A stretch of 64,000 bases of DNA from Prolixibacter denitrificans (GTDB lineage Bacteria > Bacteroidota > Bacteroidia > Bacteroidales > Prolixibacteraceae), in the NCBI RefSeq assembly GCF_003014495.1, contig NZ_PYGC01000001.1, forward strand, positions 1 through 64,000. Direction: 5' to 3'. Position 1 is the first letter of the stretch. Every line of letters starts with the position of its first letter. Below the pieces are notes generated by a model, which saw nothing but the letters and a program-made list of their open reading frames with translations, did no database searches and was not told the DNA's origin. The translations under genes were made by a program, and so were the position numbers. This document shows positions 38,380 through 48,410 of the stretch, piece by piece.

Positions 38380-41300
38380 CTACTCGAGGTTTACGCTCAA
38401 TCCGAGTCCCCTGAGTTCGTGCAACAATACATTCAACGATTCGGGAATACCCGGACTTGGCATCGGATCGCCTTTTACAATGGCTTCGTAGGCTTTTGCC
38501 CTTCCGATGACGTCGTCGGATTTCACCGTCAGAATTTCCTGCAGGATGTGTGATGCACCGAATGCTTCGAGTGCCCAAACCTCCATCTCTCCAAAACGCT
38601 GACCACCAAACTGTGCTTTACCACCAAGCGGCTGCTGCGTAATGAGTGAGTACGGACCGATTGAACGGGCGTGCATCTTATCTTCAACCATGTGGCCCAG
38701 TTTCAGCATGTAGATAACACCTACAGTTGCCGGCTGGTCGAATGGTTCACCGGTTTCGCCATCATGCAGAACAGTTTTACCGAAGCGTGGTACACCAGCT
38801 TTATCGGTATATTCCGAAATTTCTTCCAGCGATGCACCATCAAAGATAGGAGTGGCAAATGTCAGTCCCAGTTCTTTTCCGGCCCATCCCAGAACGGTTT
38901 CGTAAATCTGTCCCAGGTTCATACGTGATGGTACACCCAGCGGGTTCAATACGATATCTACCGGAGTTCCGTCGGCCAGGAACGGCATGTCTTCGTCGCG
39001 GACAATCCGCGATACGATACCTTTGTTACCGTGGCGACCAGCCATCTTATCACCAATCTGCAGTTTCCGCTTTTTAGCGATATAAACTTTGGCCAGCTGG
39101 AGAATTCCGGCTGGAAGTTCATCACCGATGGTTACGTTGTAACGCTTACGACGGGCAACAGCTTCCGCTTCCTTGTACTTCATGATGTAGTTGTTCACAA
39201 GGTCGCGAATCATATCGTTCTTATCCTTATCGGTCGTCCATTTGTTTGGATTCACGTTCAGATAATCGATTACCTGCAGTTGTTTCAGGGTGAACTTGGT
39301 TCCTTTCGGAATGATATCCGTATTGAAGTAATCTTTTACACCCTGCGATGTTTTACCATTAACAAGGGTAAAGATTTTATCGTATAGAATTTCGTTCAGT
39401 TTTTCAATTTCAGCTTCAAACTCGCGGTCAATTTGTTCGAGCAAAGGCTTGCTGGTAATCTTGCCTTTTTTCTCTTTCATCACGCGGGAGAAAAGCTTCT
39501 TATCGATAACTACACCACGAAGTGAAGGAGAAGCTTTCAACGAAGCATCTTTCACATCACCGGCTTTGTCACCGAAGATAGCACGGAGCAGTTTTTCTTC
39601 CGGAGAAGGATCGGACTCTCCTTTCGGAGTAATTTTACCGATCATGATATCGCCGGGTTTCACATTCGCTCCAATGCGTATCAGACCATTTTCATCGAGA
39701 TTGCGGGTAGCTTCTTCACTTACGTTCGGAATATCGGAAGTGAATTCTTCTGCACCACGTTTGGTGTCACGTACTTCGAGTGAGTACTCGTCGATGTGAA
39801 CCGAGGTGAAGATGTCTTCACGGACAATCCGCTCAGAAACCACAATTGCATCCTCGTAGTTATATCCCTGCCAGGGCATGAAAGCAACTTTCAGGTTGCG
39901 TCCCAGTGCCAGCTCTCCTTTTTGAGTTGCATAGCCCTGAGTCATCAGTTCGCCTTTCGTTACCCGCTGGCCCTTAAAAACCATCGGTGTCAGATCGACA
40001 CAGGTACCCTGGTTGGTTTTCTGATATTTTTGTAGATAATATGTTTTCGTATCCGAATTGAAGCTCACAAAGCGCTCCTCATCGGTCATATCATATTTAA
40101 CAACGATTTTATTCGCGTCAACATAGTCGATAACACCATCGCCTTCAGCAGCAATCTGAACGCGGGCATCACGAACTACGTAGCCTTCCAGTCCGGTTCC
40201 AACAATCGGAGCTTCCGGACGCAACAGCGGAACAGCCTGACGCATCATGTTCGATCCCATCAATGCACGGTTGGCATCATCATGCTCGAGGAAAGTAATC
40301 AATGATGCAGCAATCGATGCAATCTGGTTAGGACCAACGTCCATCAGAGCGATCTCTTCAGGACCAGCAACCGGGTAGTCGGCGTCGAGGCGCGACTTAA
40401 TGCGGTTGTTAACAAATTCGCCGTCTTCTTTCAGTGGTGCGTTTGCCTGAGCGATGATTTTACCTTCTTCTTCTTCAGCTGTCAGGTAAACAACGTCATC
40501 GTTGCTCAAACTTACTTTTCCGGTTTCTACCTTGCGGTAAGGAGTCGAAATAAATCCGAGGTCAGTAATCTTCGCAAATACACAGAGCGAAGAAATCAGA
40601 CCAATGTTCGGACCTTCCGGGGTTTCGATCGGACACAGGCGACCATAGTGCGTATAGTGAACGTCACGAACCTCGAAACCGGCGCGTTCGCGGGACAGAC
40701 CACCAGGACCGAGTGCCGACATACGACGCTTGTGCGTCATTTCGGCCAGCGGGTTGGTTTGATCCATGAACTGCGACAGTGCATTGGTACCGAAGAAGGA
40801 GTTGATAACCGAAGAAAGAGTCTTCGAGTTAATCAGGTCAACCGGGGTGAATACCTCGTTGTCACGAACATTCATCCGCTCACGGATGGTACGCGCCATA
40901 CGGGCCAGACCTACACCAAACTGGTTGTACATCTGCTCTCCAACTGTACGAACACGACGGTTCGACAAGTGGTCGATATCATCGACATCAGTTTTCGAGT
41001 TGACCAGTTTTATCAGGTACTTGATGATTTCGATAATGTCCTCTTTGGTAAGCACGCGGGTATCCATATCAATGTTCAGCCCAAGCTTCTTATTAATACG
41101 GTAACGTCCTACTTCTCCCAGGTCATAACGAACTTCTGAGAAGAACAATTTTTCGATTACATCACGTGCGGTTGCATCATCCGGCGGCTCAGAGTTACGC
41201 AGCTGACGGTAGATGTGCAATACCGCTTCTTTCTCCGAGTTACACGGGTCTTTCTGCAAGGTATTGTAAATGATGGCATAGTCACCAACATTCTGCTCTT

Positions 41301-42192
41301 CCTTGTGCAGAAGGATCGTTTTTGCACCCGAATCAAGAATTTCATCAACGTGCTCGGGTTGAATAACCGTCTCACGATCGATGATTACTTCGTTACGTTC
41401 GATGGATACCACCTCACCGGTATCTTCATCGACAAAATCCTCTACCCATGTTTTCAGAACACGAGCAGCCAGTTTACGACCAACAACCTTTTTAATTCCC
41501 GATTTCGAAACCTTCACTTCATCAGCGAGACCGAAGATTTCGAGAATCTCCTTATCGCTCTCGTATCCAATCGCACGCAAAAGGGTGGTAACTGGTAGTT
41601 TTTTCTTCCTGTCGATGTATGCAAACATCACATTGTTGATGTCGGTTGCAAACTCAATCCAGGAACCTTTAAAAGGAATAATCCTTGCTGAATAAAGTTT
41701 GGTTCCATTAGCATGTACACTCTGACCGAAGAATACGCCTGGTGAGCGGTGCAGCTGCGATACAACTACCCTTTCAGCACCGTTAATGACGTATGAGCCA
41801 CTGGGTGTCATGTATGGTACGGTGCCAAGATATACATCCTGAACCACCGTATCGAAATCTTCGTGCTCGGGATCGGTACAGTAAAGCTTTAATTTGGCTT
41901 TCAGGGGGACACTGTAAGTGAGCCCACGCTCGATACATTCGGTAATCGAATATCGGGGCGGATCGACCTGGTAATCGAGAAATTCGAGGACGAAATTATT
42001 TCGGGTATCAGTTATTGGGAAGTTCTCCTGGAAAACGCTACTCAATCCTTCGTTTTTCCGTTCTTCAGGAGAGGTTCCCAACTGGAAAAATTCTTTGAAA
42101 GATTTAATCTGCACCTCCAGAAAGTCGGGGTACTCGAACCTACTCTTGGTAGATGCAAAACTAATTCTTTGATTTACAGTATTTGAAGACAT
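38380..42192 (-). CDS. rpoB: DNA-directed RNA polymerase beta subunit
   Basis: The 1270-residue beta subunit carries the rifampicin-binding region with [21 protein letters not shown] followed by [16 protein letters not shown] (~470-500), unaltered at positions usually tied to resistance. It also shows [20 protein letters not shown], the active-site [12 protein letters not shown] and the C-terminal [18 protein letters not shown] clamp sequence. It follows rplL by 102 bp that includes a probable attenuator. Confidence 0.99.
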   Translation of the reverse strand: MSSNTVNQRISFASTKSRFEYPDFLEVQIKSFKEFFQLGTSPEERKNEGLSSVFQENFPITDTRNNFVLEFLDYQVDPPRYSITECIERGLTYSVPLKAKLKLYCTDPEHEDFDTVVQDVYLGTVPYMTPSGSYVINGAERVVVSQLHRSPGVFFGQSVHANGTKLYSARIIPFKGSWIEFATDINNVMFAYIDRKKKLPVTTLLRAIGYESDKEILEIFGLADEVKVSKSGIKKVVGRKLAARVLKTWVEDFVDEDTGEVVSIERNEVIIDRETVIQPEHVDEILDSGAKTILLHKEEQNVGDYAIIYNTLQKDPCNSEKEAVLHIYRQLRNSEPPDDATARDVIEKLFFSEVRYDLGEVGRYRINKKLGLNIDMDTRVLTKEDIIEIIKYLIKLVNSKTDVDDIDHLSNRRVRTVGEQMYNQFGVGLARMARTIRERMNVRDNEVFTPVDLINSKTLSSVINSFFGTNALSQFMDQTNPLAEMTHKRRMSALGPGGLSRERAGFEVRDVHYTHYGRLCPIETPEGPNIGLISSLCVFAKITDLGFISTPYRKVETGKVSLSNDDVVYLTAEEEEGKIIAQANAPLKEDGEFVNNRIKSRLDADYPVAGPEEIALMDVGPNQIASIAASLITFLEHDDANRALMGSNMMRQAVPLLRPEAPIVGTGLEGYVVRDARVQIAAEGDGVIDYVDANKIVVKYDMTDEERFVSFNSDTKTYYLQKYQKTNQGTCVDLTPMVFKGQRVTKGELMTQGYATQKGELALGRNLKVAFMPWQGYNYEDAIVVSERIVREDIFTSVHIDEYSLEVRDTKRGAEEFTSDIPNVSEEATRNLDENGLIRIGANVKPGDIMIGKITPKGESDPSPEEKLLRAIFGDKAGDVKDASLKASPSLRGVVIDKKLFSRVMKEKKGKITSKPLLEQIDREFEAEIEKLNEILYDKIFTLVNGKTSQGVKDYFNTDIIPKGTKFTLKQLQVIDYLNVNPNKWTTDKDKNDMIRDLVNNYIMKYKEAEAVARRKRYNVTIGDELPAGILQLAKVYIAKKRKLQIGDKMAGRHGNKGIVSRIVRDEDMPFLADGTPVDIVLNPLGVPSRMNLGQIYETVLGWAGKELGLTFATPIFDGASLEEISEYTDKAGVPRFGKTVLHDGETGEPFDQPATVGVIYMLKLGHMVEDKMHARSIGPYSLITQQPLGGKAQFGGQRFGEMEVWALEAFGASHILQEILTVKSDDVIGRAKAYEAIVKGDPMPSPGIPESLNVLLHELRGLGLSVNLE

Positions 42193-42224
42193 TATCGACC
42201 AAATTAAGGAACCTAAAATATAAA

Positions 42225-42260
42225 CATAAAAAGGCTTAGAATCCCTTTCCGGGATTCTAA
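42225..42260 (-). terminator. Probable attenuator between rplL and rpoB
   Basis: A 10-bp perfect stem TTAGAATCCC (42236-42245) / GGGATTCTAA (42251-42260) with a 5-nt loop is followed on the minus strand by GCCTTTTT. It resembles a partial terminator that sets ribosomal protein output above RNA polymerase output. Confidence 0.65.
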
Positions 42261-42294
42261 ACCGTATATAACCTCAGAAGTACAGGTCAAAGTC

Positions 42295-42672
42295 TTATTT
42301 GAGTTCAACTTCAGCTCCAGCTTCTTCAAGTTGAGATTTAAGAGATTCTGCTTCTTCTTTCGAGACTTTTTCTTTGATGGCTTTCGGCGCACCGTCAACC
42401 AATTCTTTGGCTTCCTTCAGACCTACACCAGCTAATTCCTTAACCAGTTTTACTACGGCCAATTTTGAACCACCAGCAGCTTTCAGGATAACATCAAACT
42501 CAGTTTGAGCTTCTTCAGCGGCACCTTCGCCACCAGCAGCAGGACCAGCAACGGCTACAGCAGCAGCTGCAGGTTCGATGCCATATTCTTCTTTCAGGAT
42601 CTCAGCCAGTTCAGTAACATCTTTTACAGTCAGATTTACCAGTTCTTCTGCAAGCTTTTTAAGATCTGCCAT
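42295..42672 (-). CDS. rplL: 50S ribosomal protein L7/L12
   Basis: This 125-residue acidic stalk protein binds L10 and recruits translation factors. It has the N-terminal dimerisation helices, an Ala/Gly-rich hinge ([16 protein letters not shown]) and the C-terminal factor-binding domain [27 protein letters not shown]. It follows rplJ by 59 bp. Confidence 0.98.
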   Translation of the reverse strand: MADLKKLAEELVNLTVKDVTELAEILKEEYGIEPAAAAVAVAGPAAGGEGAAEEAQTEFDVILKAAGGSKLAVVKLVKELAGVGLKEAKELVDGAPKAIKEKVSKEEAESLKSQLEEAGAEVELK

Positions 42673-42731
42673 TTTCCTCGAGATTTAAATATTAAGTGAT
42701 TAAATTTTTTAACTCTAAATTGTAATAATAA

Positions 42732-43253
42732 TTAGGCGTTACGCTCTTCCAATGTTTTCAATACACCAGAAATTGTTGAACCTCCAGACTGAAGAGCCGA
42801 GATAAGATTCTTGGCCGGTGACTGGAGCAGTGCGATAACGTCTGCAAGCAATTCTTCTTTCGATTTGATATTTACCAATACTTCCAACTGATCGGCACCA
42901 ACGTAAGTTGATTCTTCAACATAAGCACCTTTCAATACAGGTTTCTTGTTTGCCTTAGCGAACTCTTTGATGAGTTTTGCCGGTGCATTACCAGTATTGC
43001 TAAACAGAATGGATGTATTTCCTTTCAGTACATCATAAAGCGTCTCAGTTTCTTTTTCAGAATTCTCGAGGGCTTTACGGAGCAGCGTATTCTTAACTAC
43101 AATCAGTTTTACTTCACGCTTGTGACACAACCGCCGTAAGTTACTTGACTTTTCGGCATCCAGGTCAGCTATATCGGCCAAGTAAAAATGACTGTATGAA
43201 TTGATCTGCTCGGTTAATTGATCAATAACCTCTATTTTTTCGGATCTTTTCAT
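42732..43253 (-). CDS. rplJ: 50S ribosomal protein L10
   Basis: This 173-residue stalk base protein binds 23S rRNA and the L7/L12 dimers. The family opening (EVIDQLTEQINSYSHFYLADIADL), VVKNTLLRKAL and the C-terminal L12-docking helix are all present. It follows rplA by 16 bp. By analogy with other bacteria, L10-L12 may autoregulate translation through the rplJ leader, but no leader structure was identified here. Confidence 0.97.
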   Translation of the reverse strand: MKRSEKIEVIDQLTEQINSYSHFYLADIADLDAEKSSNLRRLCHKREVKLIVVKNTLLRKALENSEKETETLYDVLKGNTSILFSNTGNAPAKLIKEFAKANKKPVLKGAYVEESTYVGADQLEVLVNIKSKEELLADVIALLQSPAKNLISALQSGGSTISGVLKTLEERNA

Positions 43254-43269
43254 CGCAATTATCTTTTAC

Positions 43270-43965
43270 TTAGTCCAAGCAAGACTTAGGTTCAACCTGA
43301 ATCCCTGGGCTCATGGTACTCGAAACATAAATGCTTCTAATATAAGTACCTTTTGCAGCGGCGGGCTTTAATTTCTGAATGGTATGTACAAACTCGCGGA
43401 TGTTCGCCTCGATTTTATCCGATTCGAATGATACTTTTCCAACTGAGGTATGAACAATACCATATTTGTCAACTTTGAAGTCGATCTTACCCATCTTTAC
43501 TTCTTGGATAGCCTTACCAACTTCCATGGTAACGGTTCCACTTTTGGGATTGGGCATCAGACCACGAGGTCCAAGAACACGACCCAACTGACCTACTTTT
43601 CCCATTACCGGAGGCATGGTGATCACAACGTCTACATCGGTCCAACCGCCTTTGATTTTCTCGATGTATTCATCCAGACCAACATAATCAGCACCTGCTT
43701 CTTTGGCTTCGGCTTCCTTATCAGGAGTTACCAGAGCCAGCACTTTTACTGACTTACCGGTTCCATGGGGCAAAGTCACAACACCGCGTACCATTTGGTT
43801 GGCTTTCCTGGGATCGACCCCGAGACGGACGTCTATATCAACCGAAGCATCGAATTTGCTACTGGTAATTTCTTTCACCAGCGATGACGCTTCTTCCAAA
43901 GTATAGACTTTCCCGGCTTCGAGTTTCTCCAAAGCAGCCTTTTTATTTTTGGTAACTTTTGCCAT
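43270..43965 (-). CDS. rplA: 50S ribosomal protein L1
   Basis: This 231-residue protein of the L1 stalk contacts deacylated tRNA. It includes the L1 signature [18 protein letters not shown] and the RNA-binding region [24 protein letters not shown]. It is located 16 bp after rplK in the standard rplK-rplA pair. Confidence 0.98.
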   Translation of the reverse strand: MAKVTKNKKAALEKLEAGKVYTLEEASSLVKEITSSKFDASVDIDVRLGVDPRKANQMVRGVVTLPHGTGKSVKVLALVTPDKEAEAKEAGADYVGLDEYIEKIKGGWTDVDVVITMPPVMGKVGQLGRVLGPRGLMPNPKSGTVTMEVGKAIQEVKMGKIDFKVDKYGIVHTSVGKVSFESDKIEANIREFVHTIQKLKPAAAKGTYIRSIYVSSTMSPGIQVEPKSCLD

Positions 43966-43981
43966 TTGGACGTTTACTTTT

Positions 43982-44425
43982 TTAGTTATTAAATGGAGAG
44001 TCTCCGGTTACGGTAATCCCCATACTCCGAGCGGTACCGGCAACCATACGCATCGCCGATTCCACGGTGAAACAGTTCAGGTCAGTCATTTTGCCTTCGG
44101 CAATTTCCTTCACCTGATCCCATGATACCTCTCCCACTTTGTTTACGTGAGGCTCCGAAGATCCTTTCTTAACCTTTGCTGCATCAATAAGCTGAACTGC
44201 TACAGGCGGTGTTTTTACGATAAAGTCGAATGACTTATCGGCATACACGGTAATTACTACCGGTAATACTTTGCCTGCCTGCTCCTGCGTTCTGGCATTA
44301 AACTGCTTGCAGAACTGCATGATGTTCACCCCTTTGGCACCAAGGGCCGGACCTACGGGAGGTGAGGGATTAGCTGCACCACCTTTAATCTGTAATTTAA
44401 TTAATCCAGCAACTTCTTTTGCCAT
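43982..44425 (-). CDS. rplK: 50S ribosomal protein L11
   Basis: This 147-residue protein of the GTPase-associated centre has the proline-rich N-terminal domain ([33 protein letters not shown]) and the C-terminal rRNA-binding domain ending [10 protein letters not shown]. It follows nusG by 24 bp. Confidence 0.98.
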   Translation of the reverse strand: MAKEVAGLIKLQIKGGAANPSPPVGPALGAKGVNIMQFCKQFNARTQEQAGKVLPVVITVYADKSFDFIVKTPPVAVQLIDAAKVKKGSSEPHVNKVGEVSWDQVKEIAEGKMTDLNCFTVESAMRMVAGTARSMGITVTGDSPFNN

Positions 44426-44449
44426 AACGTTTTTTTAGAAAAAGTTACG

Positions 44450-44998
44450 TTACTCCTTTTCTACTTGCATAAAGCTAAGCTCCAAGGGAGTTTTTCGACC
44501 GAAAATCTTCACCATTACTTTCAGTTTCTTCTTCTCCTCATTGACTTCTTCAATGATTCCGTTGAAACCGTTAAATGGTCCGTCGGTCACTTTGATGGTC
44601 TCACCAACAACGAACGGCACTTCAAAACCTTCGCCACTTTCCTGAAGCTCGTCGACTTTACCAAGAATCCGGTTTACCTCTGACTGACGCATCGGAACGG
44701 GATCGCCGCCCTTCGTGTCACCCAGAAAACCAATCACATTGGTAATATTCTTTAGCATGTGTGGAATCTCTCCCACCAATGCTGCTTCAATCAGGACGTA
44801 ACCCGGGAAGAAGTTGCGTTCTTTTGCCACTTTCTTTCCGTTGCGGATTTGATATACCTTTTCCGTCGGGATTAAAACCTGTGAAATGTAATCCTGAAGA
44901 CCAGCATTCGCAACTTCACTTTCGATATATTCTTTTACCTTCTTTTCTTTTCCTCCGATGGTTCGAAGAACATACCATTTGCGTTGAATTTCACTCAT
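44450..44998 (-). CDS. nusG: Transcription termination/antitermination protein NusG
   Basis: This 182-residue elongation factor binds RNA polymerase and couples it to Rho or the ribosome. The NGN domain starts WYVLRTIGGKEKKVKEYIE and the KOW domain is visible as VGETIKVTDGPFNGFNGIIEEV (~125-150). It follows secE by 20 bp in the conserved secE-nusG pair. Confidence 0.98.
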   Translation of the reverse strand: MSEIQRKWYVLRTIGGKEKKVKEYIESEVANAGLQDYISQVLIPTEKVYQIRNGKKVAKERNFFPGYVLIEAALVGEIPHMLKNITNVIGFLGDTKGGDPVPMRQSEVNRILGKVDELQESGEGFEVPFVVGETIKVTDGPFNGFNGIIEEVNEEKKKLKVMVKIFGRKTPLELSFMQVEKE

Positions 44999-45018
44999 TA
45001 CGGTCCTCCAGAATCAAA

Positions 45019-45210
45019 TTAATAGAATAAACTGTAAATAAATTTCATCGCATTCTCGAAAACGAGATCGATCAAAAATATAAACAGTGCGATTATTAAG
45101 GAAGCAACCATTACTACTACTGCACTATTCTGTAATTCCTTCCAGGTTGGCCATGTTACTTTGTGCACCAACTCGGTATAGGCTTCAGAGAAATAAGATT
45201 GTATCTTCAT
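45019..45210 (-). CDS. secE: Preprotein translocase subunit SecE
   Basis: This small (63-residue) single-span subunit clamps SecY in the SecYEG channel. The frame is open to 45294, but those extra codons run across a tRNA-like element, and the ATG at 45210 gives the family start MKIQSYFSEAYTELVHKVTWPTWKEL followed by one membrane helix. The shorter start is therefore chosen. Confidence 0.93.
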   Translation of the reverse strand: MKIQSYFSEAYTELVHKVTWPTWKELQNSAVVVMVASLIIALFIFLIDLVFENAMKFIYSLFY

Positions 45211-45250
45211 ATCCGAATTTAATTCGTTTTGTTTCTCTTTACGAGATTGT

Positions 45251-45307
45251 CGGGTAATAAGAGTCGAACTTATCATCAAAAAAAACTGCCCCAAACCGGC
45301 CTACCCG
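45251..45307 (-). pseudogene. Truncated tRNA-like element, possible trnW relic
   Basis: On the minus strand, a 6-bp acceptor-like stem CGGGTA (45307-45302) / TACCCG (45256-45251) encloses a perfect 17-nt T arm, ATAAG-TTCGACT-CTTAT (45273-45257), directly abutting the 3' acceptor strand as in real tRNA. Only 28 nt lie between the 5' acceptor and the T arm, instead of about 41, and there is a run of eight T where an anticodon arm should be. The tuf-secE gap is where many Bacteroidota carry tRNA-Trp. The likely reading is a decayed tRNA; a small structured RNA is possible. Confidence 0.5.
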
Positions 45308-45316
45308 TTGTAAATA

Positions 45317-45343
45317 CAGTCCCGGACATAACATCCGGGACTG
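45317..45343 (-). terminator. Hairpin (terminator or attenuator) after tuf
   Basis: A 10-bp perfect stem CAGTCCCGGA (45317-45326) / TCCGGGACTG (45334-45343) with a 7-nt loop lies 29 bp past the tuf stop. The following minus sequence TATTTAC is only mildly U-rich, so partial termination between tuf and secE-nusG is likely. Confidence 0.6.
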
Positions 45344-45372
45344 CTTTATTGTTTAAGCTTTATGCATTCAAA

Positions 45373-46560
45373 TTACTCTACAATTTCAGTAACCTGACCG
45401 GCACCTACGGTACGACCACCTTCGCGGATTGCGAAACGCAGACCGAGGTTCAATGCTACCGGGTAAATCAGCTCAACAGTAATTGATACGTTGTCGCCAG
45501 GCATTACCATTTCAGTTCCTTCAGGAAGAGAAATCTCACCGGTTACGTCAAGCGTACGCAGGTAGAACTGCGGACGGTATTTGTTGTGGAAAGGAGTGTG
45601 ACGACCACCTTCTTCTTTCTTCAGTACGTAAATCTCAGCTTTGAACTTGGTGTGAGGAGTGATTGAACCCGGCTTAGCCAGAATCATACCACGCTTGATT
45701 TCTTTCTTATCAACACCACGCAGCAACAAACCTACGTTATCACCAGCCTGTCCGTCATCAAGAATCTTACGGAACATCTCAACTCCGGTACATACAGTCT
45801 TACGACCTTCAGCACCCAAACCAATCATCTGCAGCTCGTCACCAGTGTGAACAACACCAGTTTCGATACGACCTGTAGCAACGGTTCCACGACCAGTAAT
45901 AGAGAATACGTCCTCTACCGGCATCAGGAAGTCTTTGTCGATGTCACGCGGAGGCAGCGGAATCCAAGTATCAACTGCATTCATCAGTTCCATTACTTTT
46001 TCTTCCCACTCTTCTTCACCGTTCAGTGCACCCAAAGCAGAACCCTGAATAACAGGAGTATTGTCACCGTCGAATTCGTAGAATTCGAGCAGTTCGCGTA
46101 CTTCCATCTCAACCAGCTCCAGCAATTCCTCATCGTCAACCATGTCAACTTTGTTCATGAAAACAACGATACGAGGAACGTTTACCTGACGAGCCAACAG
46201 AATGTGCTCACGAGTCTGAGGCATAGGACCATCAGTAGCAGCTACCACAAGAATAGCTCCGTCCATCTGAGCAGCACCAGTTACCATGTTCTTTACATAG
46301 TCGGCGTGACCAGGACAGTCAACGTGCGCATAGTGACGGTTCTCAGTCTGGTACTCTACGTGAGCAGTATTAATAGTAATACCACGCTCTTTTTCTTCAG
46401 GTGCATTGTCAATAGAATCGAATTCTTTTATTTCAGACAATCCCTTTTTTGCCAAAACTTTAGTGATTGCAGCTGTAAGTGTTGTCTTACCGTGGTCCAC
46501 GTGGCCAATGGTACCAATGTTCACGTGGTCTTTGGACCTGTCGTAATGTTCTTTAGCCAT
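45373..46560 (-). CDS. tuf: Elongation factor Tu
   Basis: This 395-residue GTPase delivers aminoacyl-tRNA to the ribosome. The G motifs [10 protein letters not shown] (19-28), DCPGHADY and NKVDM are intact, and the effector region [12 protein letters not shown] is typical. It is transcribed after three tRNA genes and before secE. The C-terminal domain 3 is intact, ending [10 protein letters not shown]. Confidence 0.99.
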   Translation of the reverse strand: MAKEHYDRSKDHVNIGTIGHVDHGKTTLTAAITKVLAKKGLSEIKEFDSIDNAPEEKERGITINTAHVEYQTENRHYAHVDCPGHADYVKNMVTGAAQMDGAILVVAATDGPMPQTREHILLARQVNVPRIVVFMNKVDMVDDEELLELVEMEVRELLEFYEFDGDNTPVIQGSALGALNGEEEWEEKVMELMNAVDTWIPLPPRDIDKDFLMPVEDVFSITGRGTVATGRIETGVVHTGDELQMIGLGAEGRKTVCTGVEMFRKILDDGQAGDNVGLLLRGVDKKEIKRGMILAKPGSITPHTKFKAEIYVLKKEEGGRHTPFHNKYRPQFYLRTLDVTGEISLPEGTEMVMPGDNVSITVELIYPVALNLGLRFAIREGGRTVGAGQVTEIVE

Positions 46561-46623
46561 AACTCCAAAAATTAGATAGTGTGTTTTAAATTTTCTATTT
46601 GTTAATCATCTAATCTTTTTACG

Positions 46624-46695
46624 AGCCGATGACGAGAATTGAACTCGTGACCTCTTCCTTACCAAGGAAGCGCTCTACCCCTGAGCTACATCGGC
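46624..46695 (-). tRNA. tRNA-Thr (GGT)
   Basis: A 72-nt cloverleaf on the minus strand with acceptor GCCGATG/CATCGGC, D arm AGCTCAGGGGTAGAGC, anticodon loop TTGGTAA (GGT) and T arm ACGAG-TTCAATT-CTCGT. The CCA end is not encoded. It lies 63 bp upstream of tuf. Confidence 0.97.
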
Positions 46696-46703
46696 AAAAT
46701 TAG

Positions 46704-46776
46704 AGCGGGAGACGGGATTCAAACCCGCGACCCTCAGCTTGGAAGGCTGATGCTCTATCAGCTGAGCTACTCCCGC
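46704..46776 (-). tRNA. tRNA-Gly (TCC)
   Basis: A 73-nt cloverleaf with acceptor GCGGGAG/CTCCCGC, anticodon arm CAGCC-TTCCAAG-type loop reading TCC, and T arm GCGGG-TTTGAAT-CCCGT. CCA is not encoded. It is the second of three tandem tRNAs ahead of tuf. Confidence 0.96.
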
Positions 46777-46788
46777 AAAAATTTCACG

Positions 46789-46871
46789 TGGGGAGAGCAG
46801 GATTCGAACCTACGAAGGCATAAGCCAGCAGATTTACAGTCTGCCCCAGTTGGCCACTTTGGTATCTCCCC
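46789..46871 (-). tRNA. tRNA-Tyr (GTA)
   Basis: An 83-nt class II tRNA with acceptor GGGGAGA/TCTCCCC, anticodon arm CAGACTGTAAATCTG (GTA), a long variable arm (GGCTTATGCC region) and a T arm containing GGTTCGAATCC. CCA is not encoded. It is the first gene of the tRNA-tuf transcript. Confidence 0.96.
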
Positions 46872-47034
46872 AATTCAATAAAAATTCCAATGAACCTTAG
46901 TACTGTTTTCCTGATAAACTGAGCGTTTTAAAGACAAGAGAACCCCCGCATTCATCTAGCAAACAGCCATTTACCCTCGATAGTTACGTTTAATTCCAAG
47001 CTACCTGCCCAAACTACGTCCCTATACACAGAAC

Positions 47035-47071
47035 AAACCATTTCTAAGGAATTCCTCCCTAAAAATGGTTT
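47035..47071 (-). other. Leader hairpin upstream of the tRNA-tuf transcript
   Basis: The arms AAACCATTT (47035-47043) and AAATGGTTT (47063-47071) form a 9-bp stem, with a palindromic AGGAATTCCT inside the loop. It starts just after the -7 box, so it would form at the 5' end of the tRNA-tuf transcript. No U-run follows, so it is not an hpf terminator in the usual sense. Confidence 0.45.
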
Positions 47072-47072
47072 G

Positions 47073-47105
47073 CAAATGTAAAAATTTTTTTGCCTAAAAA
47101 GCAAA
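47073..47105 (-). promoter_or_regulatory. Promoter of the tRNA-Tyr/Gly/Thr-tuf unit
   Basis: The minus strand has -33 TTTG (47105-47102), a 21-nt spacer and a perfect -7 box TACATTTG (47080-47073). It sits between the hpf stop and the tRNA cluster and is the strongest consensus promoter seen in the window. Confidence 0.75.
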
Positions 47106-47125
47106 TTTACCACACTTTTTTTAAA

Positions 47126-47428
47126 TTATTTAGCCTTTAGTTTTTCCTTGTATTTCTTGAGCTGACGACGCAATGCATCGATCGCCAAATCGGTCGCTTC
47201 CTCGAAGGTTCGGGCCTGCTTTTTGGCAAAGAGGTTTTCATTGGAAGGAACGGACAGTTTTATCTCCGATACTTTGTTTTCCTTTTCCTCGTCGTTTACC
47301 AGTTTCAGCACTATATCGGCACCGATAATCCCGTCAAAGAACAAGTCCAACTTGTTTACTTTTTTTTCACAAAATTCGATCAGCTTCTGATCGGCTTTGA
47401 AATGAACTGCTTGTACTTTAACGTCCAT
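47126..47428 (-). CDS. hpf: Short-form ribosome hibernation promoting factor (HPF/RaiA)
   Basis: This 100-residue protein binds the 30S decoding region during slow growth. It has the S30AE domain pattern: an initial beta strand VKVQAVHFKAD, helix LIEFCEKKVNKL and a second helix FEEATDLAIDALRRQLKKYKEKLKAK. The absence of a C-terminal extension makes it the short HPF/YfiA class. It follows the Xer recombinase by 18 bp. Confidence 0.9.
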   Translation of the reverse strand: MDVKVQAVHFKADQKLIEFCEKKVNKLDLFFDGIIGADIVLKLVNDEEKENKVSEIKLSVPSNENLFAKKQARTFEEATDLAIDALRRQLKKYKEKLKAK

Positions 47429-47446
47429 AATAGATCCTCCATTCGT

Positions 47447-48331
47447 TTAAGCTCTGGGGTGAGCTTGTTTATAAACTTCTTTTAGCTTCTCAAAAGATGT
47501 ATGGGTGTAGACTTGCGTTGCTGCCAGGTTAGCGTGTCCTAACAACTCCTTGATTGCATTCAGGTCAGCCCCATGATTCAAAAGATGCGTGGCAAAAGTG
47601 TGCCGCAGGATATGCGGACTTTTTTTATCGAGTGTGGTAACTTTAGCCAAATGTTTTTTCACAGAACGATAGACCAGCTTATCGTAAACCGGTTCACCGG
47701 CTGCTGTCATAAATAAAAAACAAGACCCTTCTCCGAAAAGTTCACGCCGTTTGGCAATATAGGTGGTCAAATCGCGATTTATTTCACGTGGGTACGGAAC
47801 TAACCGCTCCTTGTTTCTCTTCCCCAGAACTTTCACCATACATTCGTTTAGGTTCAGATCTTCCGTTTTTATGGCTCGAAGTTCCGCCAGGCGAATTCCG
47901 GTTCCGTAAAAGAGGCTTATCATGGCCTTATCACGAAGGCCTTCAAAATCATCACTGAAATACTTCCCGTCCAACAACCGGTTGATTTCGGTTTCCTGAA
48001 GAAACGAAGGAAGACGTTTACTTACCCGGGGCGCAATAACACGATCCATGGGGTTTGTCTCCAGCAATTCTTCCCGCATCATAAACCTGAAATAAGTCTT
48101 CAGCGTAGAAAGTTTCCGATTAACGGTCCTGGCCGAAATATCCTGCTCCATCATGGAAATAATCCACTGTCGGACCAGGTGAAAATCGACCGCCTCTAAA
48201 CAAAAATCCTCCACCAATTCATTCCCGAAAGAAATAAACTGATCGAGGTCTTTTTTATAGGCCGCCAGCGTATGTGGCGAATAACGCTTTTCGTATTTCA
48301 GATAATTCAGAAATGATTCCTGATTAAACAT
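47447..48331 (-). CDS. Tyrosine recombinase XerC/D-like
   Basis: This is a 294-residue chromosome-dimer-type tyrosine recombinase. It has an N-terminal SAM-like core-binding domain (YLKYEKRYSPHTLAAYKKDL) and a catalytic domain with Arg in GTGIRLAELRAI, Lys in LGKRNKERLVPYP, HxxR in HILRHTFATHLLNHG, His in LLGHANLAATQVYTH and a nucleophile Tyr near VYTHTS. Its position between rpsU and hpf is a core-genome arrangement rather than an integrase at an att site. XerC versus XerD cannot be resolved here. Confidence 0.9.
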   Translation of the reverse strand: MFNQESFLNYLKYEKRYSPHTLAAYKKDLDQFISFGNELVEDFCLEAVDFHLVRQWIISMMEQDISARTVNRKLSTLKTYFRFMMREELLETNPMDRVIAPRVSKRLPSFLQETEINRLLDGKYFSDDFEGLRDKAMISLFYGTGIRLAELRAIKTEDLNLNECMVKVLGKRNKERLVPYPREINRDLTTYIAKRRELFGEGSCFLFMTAAGEPVYDKLVYRSVKKHLAKVTTLDKKSPHILRHTFATHLLNHGADLNAIKELLGHANLAATQVYTHTSFEKLKEVYKQAHPRA

Positions 48332-48410
48332 TGAAAAGGGTTAAAGAGATTTAAATTCAAGATACGAAAAATTTCGCACCCATTTTACATATCTCAGCCC
48401 TTAACATGCC

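Noticed and set aside
40648-41139. Long open frame antisense to rpoB (163 codons)
   Set aside because: It lies wholly inside rpoB on the opposite strand and has no family motif; long antisense frames are expected in a conserved, biased coding gene.
45211-45294. 28-residue N-terminal extension of SecE
   Set aside because: It runs through the tRNA-like element and the family start is at 45210.
45847-46575. 242-codon frame antisense to tuf
   Set aside because: EF-Tu is intact on the minus strand; this plus-strand frame is its complement and has no independent support.
46624-48331. Integrated mobile element using tRNA genes and the Xer recombinase
   Set aside because: The recombinase sits in a core neighbourhood (rpsU, hpf), the tRNAs belong to the tuf operon, and no flanking direct repeats of a tRNA 3' end were seen.
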